A DNA stretch of 64,000 nucleotides from Enterobacter sp. 10-1 (GCA_002270295.1 NISF01000003.1:248001-312000); one strand, 5' to 3'; counted from the first letter of the stretch, positions 48,858 through 58,894 are shown. Notes: a model not told the origin generated them from the sequence alone. A program made the numbers and translations.

Positions 48858-51143
48858 TCAGATCTTACAAGCGCCGCTTTCGCAGCCGTCGTCCTGGATG
48901 GATGGCGCCAAATCGTCCTGTGCATCTTCCGCGCCATCACGGGTGTTGTGATAGTACAGAGTTTTTACGCCAAATTTATAGGCATTGAGCAGGTCTTTCA
49001 GCAGCTGCTGCATCGGCACTTTTCCGGACTGGAAGCGCGTCGGGTCGTAGTTGGTGTTCGCCGAAATCGACTGGTCGATAAACTTCTGCATAATGCCGAC
49101 CAGCTGCAGATAGCCATCGTTGCTCGGCATTTCCCACAGCAGCTCGTAGCTGTTCTGCAGTTTTTCGTAATCCGGAACCACCTGGCGCAGAATGCCGTCT
49201 TTCGAGGCTTTGATGCTTACATGGCCGCGCGGCGGCTCAATACCGTTAGTGGCGTTAGAGATCTGCGAAGAGGTCTCTGAAGGCATCAGCGCGGACAGGG
49301 TAGAGTTGCGCAGGCCGTGGGTTTTGATCGACTCACGCAGCTGCTCCCAGTCGTAGTGCAGCGACTCGCTGACGATAGCGTCGAGATCCTTTTTATAGGT
49401 ATCGATCGGCAGAACGCCCTTGGCATAGGTGGTTTCGTTGAACCACGGGCAGGCGCCCTGTTCGATAGCCAGCTCGTTGGAGGCCTTCAGCAGGTAGTAC
49501 TGAATAGCTTCAAAGGTTTTGTGCGTCAGGTTGTTGGCGCTGCCGTCGGAGTAGCGTTTGCCGTGTTTTGCCAGATAGTAGGCAAAGTTAATCACGCCGA
49601 TACCCAGCGTACGACGGCCCATCGCGCCGCGTTTTGCCGCCAGAATCGGGTAGTCCTGATAATCGAGCAGCGCATCCAGCGCGCGAACCGCCAGCACCGC
49701 CAGATCTTCCAGCTCGTCCAGGCTCTCAATCACGCCGAGGTTGAACGCTGACAGAGTGCACAGGGCGATTTCGCCGTTTTCATCGTTGACGTCATCCAGC
49801 GGCTTGGTCGGCAGGGCGATTTCCAGGCACAGGTTGGACTGACGAACGGGCGCGATAACCGGGTCGAACGGGCTGTGGGTGTTGCAGTGGTCAACGTTCT
49901 GGATGTAGATACGGCCGGTAGAGGCGCGCTCCTGCATCATCAGAGAGAACAGCTCAACCGCTTTGATCCGCTGCTTGCGGATGCTGTCATCTTTTTCGTA
50001 CTGGGTATACAGACGCTCAAATTCGTCCTGATCGGCGAAGAAGGCGTCATACAGGCCCGGGACGTCGGACGGGCTGAACAGGGTGATATCTTCACCTTTC
50101 AGCAGGCGGGTGTACATCAGCTTGTTGATCTGTACGCCGTAGTCCATATGACGAACGCGGTTCGCCTCGGTGCCGCGGTTGTTTTTCAGCACCAGCAGGG
50201 TTTCAACTTCCAGGTGCCACATCGGATAGAAAAGGGTGGCCGCACCGCCGCGCACGCCGCCCTGTGAACAGGACTTCACCGCAGTCTGGAAGTGCTTATA
50301 GAACGGGATACAGCCGGTGTGGAAGGCTTCACCGCCGCGAATCGGGCTACCCAGCGCGCGGATGCGTCCGGCGTTAATGCCGATACCGGCGCGCTGGGAA
50401 ACGTATTTCACAATCGCGCTGGAGGTGGCGTTGATGGAGTCCAGGCTGTCGCCGCACTCGATCAGCACGCAGGAGCTGAACTGGCGGGTCGGCGTACGCA
50501 CCCCGGACATGATCGGCGTCGGCAGCGAAATCTTGAAGGTGGATACCGCGTCATAGAAGCGCTTGACGTAGTCCAGACGGGTCTCGCGCGGGTAGTTCGA
50601 GAACAGGCAGGCGGCGACCAGAATGTAGAGGAACTGGGCGCTTTCATAAATTTCGCCGGTCACGCGGTTCTGCACCAGATACTTACCTTCCAACTGCTTA
50701 ACAGCCGCATAGGAGAAGCTCATATCGCGATCGTGCACGATGAACGAATCCATCTGCTTGAACTCTTCTTCCGTGTAGTCTTCCAGCAGATGAGTATCGT
50801 ATTTACCCTTGTTGACCATCTTCGTGACGTGATCGAACAGCGCCGGCGGCTCGAACTGGCCGTAGGCCTTTTTACGCAGATGGAAAATCGCCAGACGCGC
50901 GGCGAGATACTGGTAATCCGGGGCATCGCGAGAGATAAGATCCGCGGCCGCTTTGATGATGGTTTCGTGAATATCGGCGGTTTTGATGCCGTCGTAGAAC
51001 TGAATGTGGGAACGCAATTCTACCTGAGAAATCGAAACGTTATTCAGTCCTTCTGCCGCCCAATCCAGCACGCGATGGATTTTGTCGAGATTAATACGCT
51101 CGGTTGTACCGTCGCGCTTTGTCACCAGCAGACTCTGATTCAT
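48858..51143 (-). CDS. nrdA: Ribonucleoside-diphosphate reductase 1 subunit alpha
   Basis: Class Ia reductase large subunit, 761 residues, exactly the E. coli length from this ATG (51141-51143, MNQSLLVTKRDG). The N-terminal ATP-cone activity domain covers about residues 1-95. Active-site cysteines are in QFSSCVLIE and SNLCLEIALP. The C-terminal redox pair is in DDGCESGACKI. The frame stays open about 50 codons upstream through the promoter region, which is not coding. Confidence 0.96.
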   Translation of the reverse strand: MNQSLLVTKRDGTTERINLDKIHRVLDWAAEGLNNVSISQVELRSHIQFYDGIKTADIHETIIKAAADLISRDAPDYQYLAARLAIFHLRKKAYGQFEPPALFDHVTKMVNKGKYDTHLLEDYTEEEFKQMDSFIVHDRDMSFSYAAVKQLEGKYLVQNRVTGEIYESAQFLYILVAACLFSNYPRETRLDYVKRFYDAVSTFKISLPTPIMSGVRTPTRQFSSCVLIECGDSLDSINATSSAIVKYVSQRAGIGINAGRIRALGSPIRGGEAFHTGCIPFYKHFQTAVKSCSQGGVRGGAATLFYPMWHLEVETLLVLKNNRGTEANRVRHMDYGVQINKLMYTRLLKGEDITLFSPSDVPGLYDAFFADQDEFERLYTQYEKDDSIRKQRIKAVELFSLMMQERASTGRIYIQNVDHCNTHSPFDPVIAPVRQSNLCLEIALPTKPLDDVNDENGEIALCTLSAFNLGVIESLDELEDLAVLAVRALDALLDYQDYPILAAKRGAMGRRTLGIGVINFAYYLAKHGKRYSDGSANNLTHKTFEAIQYYLLKASNELAIEQGACPWFNETTYAKGVLPIDTYKKDLDAIVSESLHYDWEQLRESIKTHGLRNSTLSALMPSETSSQISNATNGIEPPRGHVSIKASKDGILRQVVPDYEKLQNSYELLWEMPSNDGYLQLVGIMQKFIDQSISANTNYDPTRFQSGKVPMQQLLKDLLNAYKFGVKTLYYHNTRDGAEDAQDDLAPSIQDDGCESGACKI

Positions 51144-51181
51144 GTGGATTATACCTGTCCGTGAAAGAAAATATCCCCCGC

Positions 51182-51220
51182 TTATCCACAGATGGCCGTT
51201 GTGACTAACTCTGTGGATAA
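51182..51220. promoter_or_regulatory. Two perfect, inverted DnaA boxes upstream of nrdA
   Basis: TTATCCACA (51182-51190) and TGTGGATAA (51212-51220) are both perfect DnaA-box consensus sequences in opposite orientation, 40-80 bases upstream of the nrdA start. DnaA control of nrdAB, linking nucleotide supply to replication, is established in E. coli. Confidence 0.8.
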
Positions 51221-51268
51221 ATACTATATGTTGGGGGTTGTCGATAAAAAGAACGCTATATGGTGAGT
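51221..51268 (-). promoter_or_regulatory. Two NrdR boxes and nrdA promoter
   Basis: Two sequences match the NrdR-box pattern (ACACTATATATAGTGT) at about 11 of 16 positions each: 51221-51236 (core ACTATATGTTG) and 51253-51268 (core GCTATATGGTG). Their starts are 32 bp apart, about three helical turns, the typical NrdR pair geometry. A minus-strand TATAGT at 51223-51228 within the first box is a likely -10. NrdR is the conserved ribonucleotide-reductase repressor. Confidence 0.65.
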
Positions 51269-51440
51269 ATTCTAGTAAGGATTCTTTTGAGTACAAGAGT
51301 TGATTTTGACGTTAAATTGAGGTTGCGGAAGCGTAATAATAGCCGGGACCACGTCGCATAAGGCCTGGAGAAGATGTCAATAAACTCAAAAATAAAAATG
51401 AAAATTTGATCGAGTGCTGATTTCTTCGGCGCCAGGGAAA

Positions 51441-51461
51441 ATTACGCGGCTTGATGCCGCG
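51441..51461 (-). terminator. Probable terminator after ubiG
   Basis: CGCGGC (51445-51450) pairs with GCCGCG (51456-51461) around a 5-base loop, and on the minus strand the stem is followed by TAATTTT. It lies between ubiG and nrdA, both leftward. The rest of 51269-51440 shows nothing else assignable. Confidence 0.55.
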
Positions 51462-51488
51462 CAATCATCATATGAAAAACAGCTGACG

Positions 51489-52217
51489 TTATGCGTTTTT
51501 CGCCGTTGTATGCAACATGTAGTTAACATCTACGCCCGGCGCCAGCTTGAAGGTATTGGTTAGCGGATTGAAATGCAGGCCGGTAATATGCTGTTCTTTC
51601 AGATTTGTCTGATCTACCCAGCCAATCAGCTCGGCCGGCTTGATGAACTTCTTCACGTCATGGGTACCCTTAGGCACCATTTTCAGCACGTATTCGGCGC
51701 CGACTACCGCCATCAGCCACGCTTTGCCGTTGCGGTTGATGGTTGAGAAGAAGACCTGGCCTCCGGGCTTAACCAGCCGCGCGCAGGCGTGGACGACGGA
51801 CTGCGGGTCGGGAACGTGCTCCAGCATCTCCATACAGGTCACGACGTCGTACTGCTGCGCATGCTTGAGCGCGTGCTCTTCGACGGTCTCCTGGACGTAC
51901 TCAACCTGAATACCGCTCTCCAGCGCGTGCAGCTTCGCCACCTGCAGCGGTTCAAAGCCCATATCCAGCCCGGTGACCGTCGCGCCTTCCCGCGCCATGC
52001 TTTCCGCAAGGATGCCGCCGCCGCAGCCGACGTCGAGCACTTTTTTGCCAAACAGGCCGCCGGAGCGCTGCGCAATATAGCCCAGACGCAGCGGGTTGAT
52101 GCGATGTAATGGTTTGAACTCGCCCTCTAAATCCCACCAGCGCGAGGCGACGGCTTCAAATTTAGCGATTTCATTATGATCAACGTTGTGGGCCACCGAC
52201 GGTTTTTCGGCATTCAT
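51489..52217 (-). CDS. ubiG: Ubiquinone biosynthesis O-methyltransferase UbiG
   Basis: SAM-dependent methyltransferase (242 residues) that carries out both O-methylations in ubiquinone synthesis. Motif I is [16 protein letters not shown], and the post-I region contains [11 protein letters not shown]. The family-typical N-terminus [28 protein letters not shown] is present. It is divergent from gyrA, as in E. coli. Confidence 0.95.
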   Translation of the reverse strand: MNAEKPSVAHNVDHNEIAKFEAVASRWWDLEGEFKPLHRINPLRLGYIAQRSGGLFGKKVLDVGCGGGILAESMAREGATVTGLDMGFEPLQVAKLHALESGIQVEYVQETVEEHALKHAQQYDVVTCMEMLEHVPDPQSVVHACARLVKPGGQVFFSTINRNGKAWLMAVVGAEYVLKMVPKGTHDVKKFIKPAELIGWVDQTNLKEQHITGLHFNPLTNTFKLAPGVDVNYMLHTTAKNA

Positions 52218-52284
52218 GGGCGCTTTTACTCCTTTTCAGTTCAGACCCGCGAGTATATCAGCAGACCGCCATGAATAAACCGTC

Positions 52285-52411
52285 TATACCCGTCGCCTTT
52301 CGCACCGCCTCTTCGTTGGCCTCACGCACTCACCCGAATCACTCACTACGGTGAGCTCATCGGGACTCCTGCGTTTGCCGCCTTGATGCGGCACGAAATT
52401 CATTGGGTATA
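52285..52411. repeat. Complete ERIC (IRU) repeat, 127 bp
   Basis: The segment starts with TATACCC and ends with GGGTATA, is exactly 127 bp long, and its core (CACTCACCCGAATCACTCAC and GTGAGCTCATCGGG) matches the ERIC consensus in the region used for ERIC-PCR primers. ERIC elements are imperfect palindromes dispersed in enterobacterial intergenic DNA. This copy sits between ubiG and gyrA and ends just before the gyrA promoter. Confidence 0.88.
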
Positions 52412-52413
52412 GG

Positions 52414-52444
52414 TTTACCGGTATCACCTCGGCTGTGTTATAAT
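52414..52444 (+). promoter_or_regulatory. gyrA promoter
   Basis: A perfect TATAAT at 52439-52444 is preceded by TG one base upstream, giving an extended -10 (TGTTATAAT). A weak -35 such as TTTACC (52414-52419) would lie at a 19-base spacing. gyrA promoters are activated by DNA relaxation in E. coli, consistent with an extended -10 and weak -35. Confidence 0.7.
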
Positions 52445-52488
52445 TTGCGACCTTTGAATCCGGGATACAGTAGAGGGATAGCGGTTAG

Positions 52489-55128
52489 ATGAGCGACCTT
52501 GCGAGAGAAATTACACCGGTCAACATTGAGGAAGAGCTGAAGAGCTCGTATCTGGATTATGCGATGTCGGTCATTGTTGGCCGTGCGCTGCCGGATGTCC
52601 GAGATGGACTGAAACCGGTACACCGTCGCGTACTTTACGCCATGAACGTATTGGGCAATGACTGGAACAAAGCCTATAAAAAATCCGCCCGTGTCGTTGG
52701 TGACGTAATCGGTAAATATCACCCTCACGGTGATACCGCGGTTTATGACACCATTGTACGTATGGCGCAGCCATTCTCCTTACGTTATATGCTGGTCGAT
52801 GGCCAGGGTAACTTCGGTTCTGTCGATGGCGACTCCGCCGCAGCGATGCGTTATACGGAAATCCGTATGTCGAAAATCGCCCACGAGCTGATGGCCGACC
52901 TCGAAAAAGAGACGGTTGATTTCGTTGATAACTATGACGGCACGGAGCGAATCCCTGACGTCATGCCAACAAAAATCCCCAACCTGCTGGTAAACGGTTC
53001 GTCCGGTATTGCCGTCGGGATGGCGACCAACATTCCGCCGCACAACCTGACGGAAGTGATTAACGGCTGCCTGGCCTATATCGACGATGAGGAGATCTCC
53101 GTCGAAGGCCTGATGGAACACATCCCAGGCCCGGACTTCCCGACCGCCGCCATCATTAATGGCCGTCGCGGTATTGAGGAAGCCTACCGTACCGGCCGTG
53201 GCAAAATTTATATTCGCGCCCGCGCTGAGGTAGAAACCGACGCGAAAACCGGCCGTGAAACCATCATCGTGCATGAAATTCCTTATCAGGTGAACAAGGC
53301 TCGCCTGATCGAGAAAATGGCCGAGCTGGTGAAAGAGAAGCGTCTGGAAGGGATCAGCGCGCTGCGCGATGAGTCTGATAAAGACGGCATGCGCATCGTG
53401 ATTGAGATCAAGCGTGATGCGGTGGGTGAAGTGGTTCTTAACAACCTCTACTCGCTGACTCAGCTGCAGACCTCTTTCGGCATCAACATGGTTGCGCTGC
53501 ACCACGGTCAGCCGAAGATCATGAACCTGAAGGACATTCTTTCCGCGTTCGTGCGCCACCGCCGTGAAGTGGTAACCCGTCGTACTATTTTCGAGCTGCG
53601 TAAAGCCCGCGATCGTGCGCACATCCTTGAAGCGCTGGCGATTGCGCTGGCAAACATCGACCCGATCATCGAGCTTATCCGCCGCGCGCCGACGCCTGCG
53701 GAAGCGAAGGCCGGGCTGGTTGCCAGGTCCTGGGATCTGGGCAACGTGTCGGCGATGCTGGAACGTGCCGGTGATGATGCCGCGCGTCCGGAGTGGCTGG
53801 AGCCAGAGTTCGGCGTGCGTGACGGTCAATACTATCTGACCGAACAGCAGGCCCAGGCGATTCTGGATCTGCGTCTGCAGAAGCTGACCGGCCTTGAGCA
53901 TGAAAAACTGCTCGACGAATACAAAGAGCTGCTCGAACAGATTGCCGAACTGCTGCATATCCTCGGCAGCGCCGACCGTCTGATGGAAGTGATTCGTGAA
54001 GAACTGGAAGCGATGCGCGAACAGTTCGGCGACCCGCGTCGCACCGAAATCACCGCCAACACCGCTGATATCAACATTGAAGATCTGATCAACCAGGAAG
54101 ATGTGGTGGTCACCCTGTCTCACCAGGGCTATGTGAAGTATCAGCCGCTGACCGACTACGAGGCGCAGCGTCGCGGTGGGAAAGGCAAATCGGCCGCACG
54201 TATTAAAGAAGAAGACTTTATCGACCGCCTGCTGGTGGCCAACACCCACGATACGATCCTGCTGTTCTCCAGCCGCGGCCGTCTCTACTGGATGAAGGTT
54301 TATCAGCTGCCGGAAGCCAGCCGTGGCGCGCGTGGACGTCCAATCGTCAACCTGCTGCCGCTGGAAGCCAATGAACGTATCACCGCCATTCTGCCGGTAC
54401 GCGAGTACGAAGAGGGCGTGAACGTCTTTATGGCGACCGCGAGCGGTACCGTCAAGAAAACGGCGCTGACCGAGTTTAGCCGTCCGCGTTCAGCCGGTAT
54501 CATTGCCGTGAATCTGAACGAAGGCGATGAGCTGATCGGCGTTGATCTGACGAACGGCGAAGACGAAGCGATGCTGTTCTCTGCGGCCGGTAAAGTGGTG
54601 CGCTTTAAAGAGAGCGCGGTCCGCGCTATGGGCCGTACCGCCACCGGCGTGCGCGGTATCAAGCTGGCGGGTGAAGATAAAGTTGTCTCCCTGATCATTC
54701 CGCGCGGCGAAGGTGCGATCCTGACCGTCACGCAGAACGGCTACGGCAAGCGTACGGCGGCGGAAGAGTATCCGACCAAGTCCCGCGCAACCCAAGGCGT
54801 TATCTCGATCAAAGTGACCGAGCGTAACGGCTCCGTGGTGGGCGCGGTACAGGTGGACGATTGCGATCAGATCATGATGATCACCGATGCGGGCACCTTG
54901 GTGCGAACTCGCGTATCGGAAGTGAGCATCGTGGGTCGTAACACTCAGGGCGTCATTCTGATCCGTACTGCGGAAGATGAAAACGTTGTCGGCCTGCAGC
55001 GCGTTGCTGAACCTGTTGATGACGAAGAGCTGGATGCCATCGACGGCAGCGTGGCGGAAGGCGATGACGATATCGCGCCGGAAACCGACGCTGACGCTGA
55101 TGATGACATTGCCGAAGATGATGAATAA
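52489..55128 (+). CDS. gyrA: DNA gyrase subunit A
   Basis: Breakage-reunion subunit of type II topoisomerase, 879 residues (875 in E. coli). The catalytic tyrosine is Tyr122 ([12 protein letters not shown]). The quinolone-resistance region reads [17 protein letters not shown], with Thr at 83 and Asp at 87. The GyrA box QRRGGKG is at 560-566, and the C-terminal pinwheel is followed by a very acidic tail. Thr83 is the wild-type residue in K. oxytoca and K. aerogenes, so it is not by itself a resistance mutation. Confidence 0.97.
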   Translation: MSDLAREITPVNIEEELKSSYLDYAMSVIVGRALPDVRDGLKPVHRRVLYAMNVLGNDWNKAYKKSARVVGDVIGKYHPHGDTAVYDTIVRMAQPFSLRYMLVDGQGNFGSVDGDSAAAMRYTEIRMSKIAHELMADLEKETVDFVDNYDGTERIPDVMPTKIPNLLVNGSSGIAVGMATNIPPHNLTEVINGCLAYIDDEEISVEGLMEHIPGPDFPTAAIINGRRGIEEAYRTGRGKIYIRARAEVETDAKTGRETIIVHEIPYQVNKARLIEKMAELVKEKRLEGISALRDESDKDGMRIVIEIKRDAVGEVVLNNLYSLTQLQTSFGINMVALHHGQPKIMNLKDILSAFVRHRREVVTRRTIFELRKARDRAHILEALAIALANIDPIIELIRRAPTPAEAKAGLVARSWDLGNVSAMLERAGDDAARPEWLEPEFGVRDGQYYLTEQQAQAILDLRLQKLTGLEHEKLLDEYKELLEQIAELLHILGSADRLMEVIREELEAMREQFGDPRRTEITANTADINIEDLINQEDVVVTLSHQGYVKYQPLTDYEAQRRGGKGKSAARIKEEDFIDRLLVANTHDTILLFSSRGRLYWMKVYQLPEASRGARGRPIVNLLPLEANERITAILPVREYEEGVNVFMATASGTVKKTALTEFSRPRSAGIIAVNLNEGDELIGVDLTNGEDEAMLFSAAGKVVRFKESAVRAMGRTATGVRGIKLAGEDKVVSLIIPRGEGAILTVTQNGYGKRTAAEEYPTKSRATQGVISIKVTERNGSVVGAVQVDDCDQIMMITDAGTLVRTRVSEVSIVGRNTQGVILIRTAEDENVVGLQRVAEPVDDEELDAIDGSVAEGDDDIAPETDADADDDIAEDDE

Positions 55129-55145
55129 TCTGCGCTAATGTTGCG

Positions 55146-55175
55146 AAAAGGGCCGGGGATATCCCGGCCCTTTTT
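55146..55175 (+). terminator. Rho-independent terminator after gyrA
   Basis: GGGCCGGG (55150-55157) pairs with CCCGGCCC (55163-55170), flanked by AAA and a run of T residues, 18 or so bases after the gyrA stop. Confidence 0.93.
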
Positions 55176-55285
55176 ATTTGCCCGGCGCTGGCCTTTAATC
55201 CAGAGAGTATAACGTTGCGACAAAACGTGTTTACCGCTACCTTAACCCCATTCTGTTGAGTCCCTGACGGCCGAGCATCGCCACA

Positions 55286-58132
55286 TTGAAATATCTTGCT
55301 TCTTTTCATACCACGCTAAAAGTTTCACGCTACCTGTTCCGGGCGCTGGCGGTCCTGCTGTGGATGCTGATTGCTTTCGCCTCGGTGTTTTATATTGTTA
55401 ATGCGCTGCATGACAGAGAATCGGAGATCCGCCAGGAGTTCAACCTCAACGCCGATCAGGCGCAGCGCTATATCCAGCGCACGGCGGACGTCATTAAAGA
55501 GCTGAAGTATGTTGCCGGCAATCGGCCGGGCGGCGGCCGTGAAGGCGACGCGTCGCCGGTGCAAAATGGTGAGATAGCGGTTCCGGACTTCGAACCGCTC
55601 TACCCAGATTCAGATTGCGGGGCAATGAGCGGCACCTGGCGCAATTCGCTGCAGTCGCTGGCGTGGTTTATGCGCTACTGGCGCGATAATTTCTCCGCGG
55701 CTTACGATCTCAACCGTATCTTTTTAATTGGCAGCGATAACCTGTGCATGGCGAACTTCGGCCTGCGCGAGATGCCGCTGGAACGGGACCAGGCGCTGAA
55801 GGTACTGCATCAGCGTATCGAGCAGTATCGCGACGCCCCGCAAAGCGAACGCGGCAGCAATCTGTTCTGGATTAGCCAGGGCGTGCGTCCTGGCGTCGGC
55901 TATTTCTACGCGCTGACGCCGGTGTATATAGCTAATCGCCTGCAGGCGATGCTCGGCGTCGAGCAAACTATTCGCATGGAGAGCTTCTTCACGCCGGGAA
56001 GCCTGCCGATGGGCGTCACGATTCTTGACGACAACGGCCAGCCGCTCATCTCCCTCGCCGGACCGGATGCTAAAATCAAGGGTGAAGCCCGCTGGATGCA
56101 GGAACGAATCTGGTTCGGCTACACCTCCGGCTTCCGCGAGCTGGTCATGAAGAAGAGCCTGCCGCCATCCTCCCTGAGCATCGTGTATTCGGTATCGATA
56201 GACCAGGTCCTCGAGCGCATCCGGATGCTGATCCTCAATGCGATAGTGCTCAATATCCTGACCGGGGTGATGCTTTTCGCCCTCGCGCGAATGTACGAGC
56301 GGCGGATCTTCATCCCGGCGGAAAATGACGCCCAGCGCCTCGAGGAGCACGAGCAGTTTAACCGTAAGATTGTCGCCTCGGCGCCGGTGGGGATCTGTAT
56401 TCTGCGCACCCTCGACGGCACCAATATTCTGAGTAACGAACTGGCGCATAACTACCTCAATATGCTGACCCATGAGGATCGGCAGAGGCTGACGCAAATT
56501 ATCTGCGGCCAGCAGGTCAATTTTGTGGATGTGCTGACCAGCAATAATACCAACCTGCAAATCAGCTTCGTTCACTCGCGCTACCGCAACGAAAACGTGG
56601 CTATCTGCGTTCTGGTGGACGTCAGCGCTCGCGTCAAAATGGAAGAGTCGCTGCAGGAGATGGCTCAGGCCGCAGAGCAGGCCAGCCAGTCGAAATCGAT
56701 GTTCCTTGCGACGGTGAGCCACGAGCTGCGGACGCCGCTGTACGGAATTATCGGCAACCTCGACCTGCTGCAGACCAAAGAGCTGCCGAAAGGCGTCGAT
56801 CGTCTGGTAACGGCGATGAACAACTCGTCCAGCCTGCTGCTGAAGATTATCAGCGATATTCTGGATTTCTCGAAAATTGAGTCCGAACAGCTGAAAATCG
56901 AACCGAGCGAGTTTTCGCCGCGGGAGGTGATGAACCATATCTCGGCGAACTATCTGCCGCTGGTGGTGCGCAAGCAGCTCGGGCTGTACTGCTTTATTGA
57001 GCCCGACGTTCCGCAGCTGATGTCCGGCGATCCGATGCGCCTGCAGCAGGTTATTTCGAACCTGCTGAGCAACGCCATCAAATTTACCGATACCGGCTGT
57101 ATCGTCCTGCACGTTCAGTGCGCCGGCGATTATCTGCAAATCAGCGTGCGCGATACCGGGGAAGGGATCCCGGCCAAAGAGGTGGTGCGCCTGTTCGACC
57201 CGTTCTTCCAGGTCGGTACCGGCGTTCAGCGCAATTTCCAGGGAACGGGCCTCGGACTGGCGATTTGCGAGAAGCTTATCAGCATGATGGATGGCGATAT
57301 CGCCGTGGAAACCGAGCCCGGGATGGGCAGCCGCTTTACCATCCGTATTCCGCTGTATGGCGTGCAAAACGGTCCGCCGTTGATTGCCGATGGCCTGGCG
57401 GAAAAATGCTGCTGGCTCGCCATTCACAACACCGCCCTGACGATGTTTATCACCTCGCTGCTCAATCACCACGGGGTTAAGGTGAAAAGCTATGCCGGCG
57501 AGGCGCCGGGAGCGGAGGATATTTTGCTCACCGATGATGAGTCCTGTACCGGCTGGTCAGGGGCCGCGGTCGTTATTTTCTGCCGTCGGCATATAGGCAT
57601 TCCGCTGGAGCGCGCGCCGGGAGAGTGGCTGCATAGCGTAACGACGCCGCATGAGCTGCTGCCGCTGCTGGGACGGATCCTGCGAATTGACGTGGCGAGC
57701 GCCGAGCACGGCCCGGCGCTATCCGCGCCGGAAACGCAGACGGCCAACAACGATGACATGATGATTCTGGTGGTGGACGATCATCCGATCAACCGCCGGC
57801 TGCTGGCCGACCAGCTCGGATCGTTGGGCTATCAGTGCGTGACGGCGAACGATGGGGTTGATGCGCTGGGCGTTCTCAGCAAGCAGCATATTGATATCGT
57901 ACTGAGCGATGTCAACATGCCGAATATGGATGGCTATCGCCTGACGCAGCGTATTCGCGAGCTGGGAATGACGCTACCGGTTATCGGGGTTACCGCCAAC
58001 GCGCTGGCGGAAGAGAAGCAGCGCTGCCTCGAATCGGGTATGGACAGCTGTCTTTCTAAACCGGTGACGCTGGATATTATCAAGCAAACCTTGACGCTGT
58101 ACGCCGCAAGGGTGCGTAAGAGCAGGGAATAG
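55286..58132 (+). CDS. rcsC: Hybrid sensor histidine kinase RcsC
   Basis: Sensor of the Rcs envelope-stress phosphorelay, 948 residues. Transmembrane helices lie near 20-41 and 312-335, enclosing a periplasmic sensor region. A PAS-like linker is followed by the kinase core with His479 in SHELRTPLYG, N/G boxes (SNLLSNAIKF, DTGEGIP, GTGLGLAI), the RcsC-type ABL domain, and a C-terminal receiver with Asp875 in LSDVNMPNMDGY. The start is a rare TTG at 55286 (MKYLASFHTTLK), matching E. coli. It is convergent with rcsB. Confidence 0.95.
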   Translation: MKYLASFHTTLKVSRYLFRALAVLLWMLIAFASVFYIVNALHDRESEIRQEFNLNADQAQRYIQRTADVIKELKYVAGNRPGGGREGDASPVQNGEIAVPDFEPLYPDSDCGAMSGTWRNSLQSLAWFMRYWRDNFSAAYDLNRIFLIGSDNLCMANFGLREMPLERDQALKVLHQRIEQYRDAPQSERGSNLFWISQGVRPGVGYFYALTPVYIANRLQAMLGVEQTIRMESFFTPGSLPMGVTILDDNGQPLISLAGPDAKIKGEARWMQERIWFGYTSGFRELVMKKSLPPSSLSIVYSVSIDQVLERIRMLILNAIVLNILTGVMLFALARMYERRIFIPAENDAQRLEEHEQFNRKIVASAPVGICILRTLDGTNILSNELAHNYLNMLTHEDRQRLTQIICGQQVNFVDVLTSNNTNLQISFVHSRYRNENVAICVLVDVSARVKMEESLQEMAQAAEQASQSKSMFLATVSHELRTPLYGIIGNLDLLQTKELPKGVDRLVTAMNNSSSLLLKIISDILDFSKIESEQLKIEPSEFSPREVMNHISANYLPLVVRKQLGLYCFIEPDVPQLMSGDPMRLQQVISNLLSNAIKFTDTGCIVLHVQCAGDYLQISVRDTGEGIPAKEVVRLFDPFFQVGTGVQRNFQGTGLGLAICEKLISMMDGDIAVETEPGMGSRFTIRIPLYGVQNGPPLIADGLAEKCCWLAIHNTALTMFITSLLNHHGVKVKSYAGEAPGAEDILLTDDESCTGWSGAAVVIFCRRHIGIPLERAPGEWLHSVTTPHELLPLLGRILRIDVASAEHGPALSAPETQTANNDDMMILVVDDHPINRRLLADQLGSLGYQCVTANDGVDALGVLSKQHIDIVLSDVNMPNMDGYRLTQRIRELGMTLPVIGVTANALAEEKQRCLESGMDSCLSKPVTLDIIKQTLTLYAARVRKSRE

Positions 58133-58179
58133 GTCGGGGGATTTTCCGCAGGCCCGGCCCGGCCAGAGCGGGTCGTTGC

Positions 58180-58217
58180 CCCGGATATGGCGCATAACTG
58201 CCGCGCCGCTATCCGGG
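58180..58217. repeat. REP-like dyad between convergent rcsC and rcsB
   Basis: CCCGGATA (58180-58187) pairs with TATCCGGG (58210-58217), with an inner GGCGC/GCGCC pairing around a 9-base loop. It resembles a palindromic unit and sits between two convergent genes, where REP elements are common; it may also aid termination on either strand. Confidence 0.65.
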
Positions 58218-58227
58218 AAGGTGGGCG

Positions 58228-58878
58228 TTAATCTTTGTCGGTTGCGCTCAGCGAAACGGAAGAGAGGTAGTTCAGCAGGGCAATATCGTTTTCTACGCCG
58301 AGCTTCATCATGGCCGATTTTTTCTGGCTACTGATGGTTTTAATGCTGCGATTGAGCTTTCTGGCAATCTCGGTCACCAGGAAACCTTCGGCAAACAGGC
58401 GGAGCACTTCGCTCTCTTTCGGCGACAGGCGCTTATCGCCATAACCGCTGGCGCTGATTTTTTCCAGCAGGCGTGAAACGCTTTCCGGAGTGAATTTTTT
58501 GCCTTTCTGCAGCGCCGCCAGGGCTTTCGGCAGATCGGTCGGCGCGCCCTGTTTTAGCACGATCCCTTCGATATCCAGATCCAGCACCGCGCTGAGGATC
58601 GCCGGGTTGTTGTTCATGGTAAGAACAATGATCGACAGATCCGGGAAATGGCGCTTGATGTACTTGATCAGCGTGATCCCGTCGCCGTATTTGTCGCCGG
58701 GCATGGACAGATCGGTAATCAGAACATGTGCGTCTAATTTAGGCAGATTGTTGATAAGTGCAGTGGAGTCTTCAAACTCGCCGACAACGTTTACCCACTC
58801 AATTTGCTCGAGTGACTTACGAATACCGAACAGTACGATCGGATGGTCATCGGCAATAATTACGTTCATAGTATTCAT
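58228..58878 (-). CDS. rcsB: Response regulator RcsB
   Basis: NarL/FixJ-type response regulator of the Rcs phosphorelay, 216 residues. The receiver domain has the acidic pocket Asp10/Asp11 and phosphoacceptor Asp56 (LITDLSMPGDKYG). The C-terminal LuxR-type helix-turn-helix reads LSPKESEVLRLFAEGFLVTEI then NRSIKTISSQKKSAMMKLG. RcsB controls colanic acid/capsule, motility and acid stress genes, alone or with RcsA. It lies 16 bases downstream of rcsD and is probably co-transcribed with it. Confidence 0.96.
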   Translation of the reverse strand: MNTMNVIIADDHPIVLFGIRKSLEQIEWVNVVGEFEDSTALINNLPKLDAHVLITDLSMPGDKYGDGITLIKYIKRHFPDLSIIVLTMNNNPAILSAVLDLDIEGIVLKQGAPTDLPKALAALQKGKKFTPESVSRLLEKISASGYGDKRLSPKESEVLRLFAEGFLVTEIARKLNRSIKTISSQKKSAMMKLGVENDIALLNYLSSVSLSATDKD

Positions 58879-58894
58879 GTATTAGGCTACCTTG

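Noticed and set aside
52735..52737. Thr83 of GyrA as a quinolone-resistance mutation
   Set aside because: Thr83 is reported as wild type in several Klebsiella-related species, and Asp87 is unchanged.
52780..54249. 489-codon open frame opposite gyrA
   Set aside because: Antisense to conserved GyrA sequence, with no recognisable family features.
55724..57472. 582-codon open frame on the minus strand opposite rcsC
   Set aside because: It is antisense to a fully conserved RcsC coding sequence. Its translation is low-complexity in character (rich in His, Gln and Arg) with no recognisable domain, as expected for a shadow frame in GC-rich DNA.
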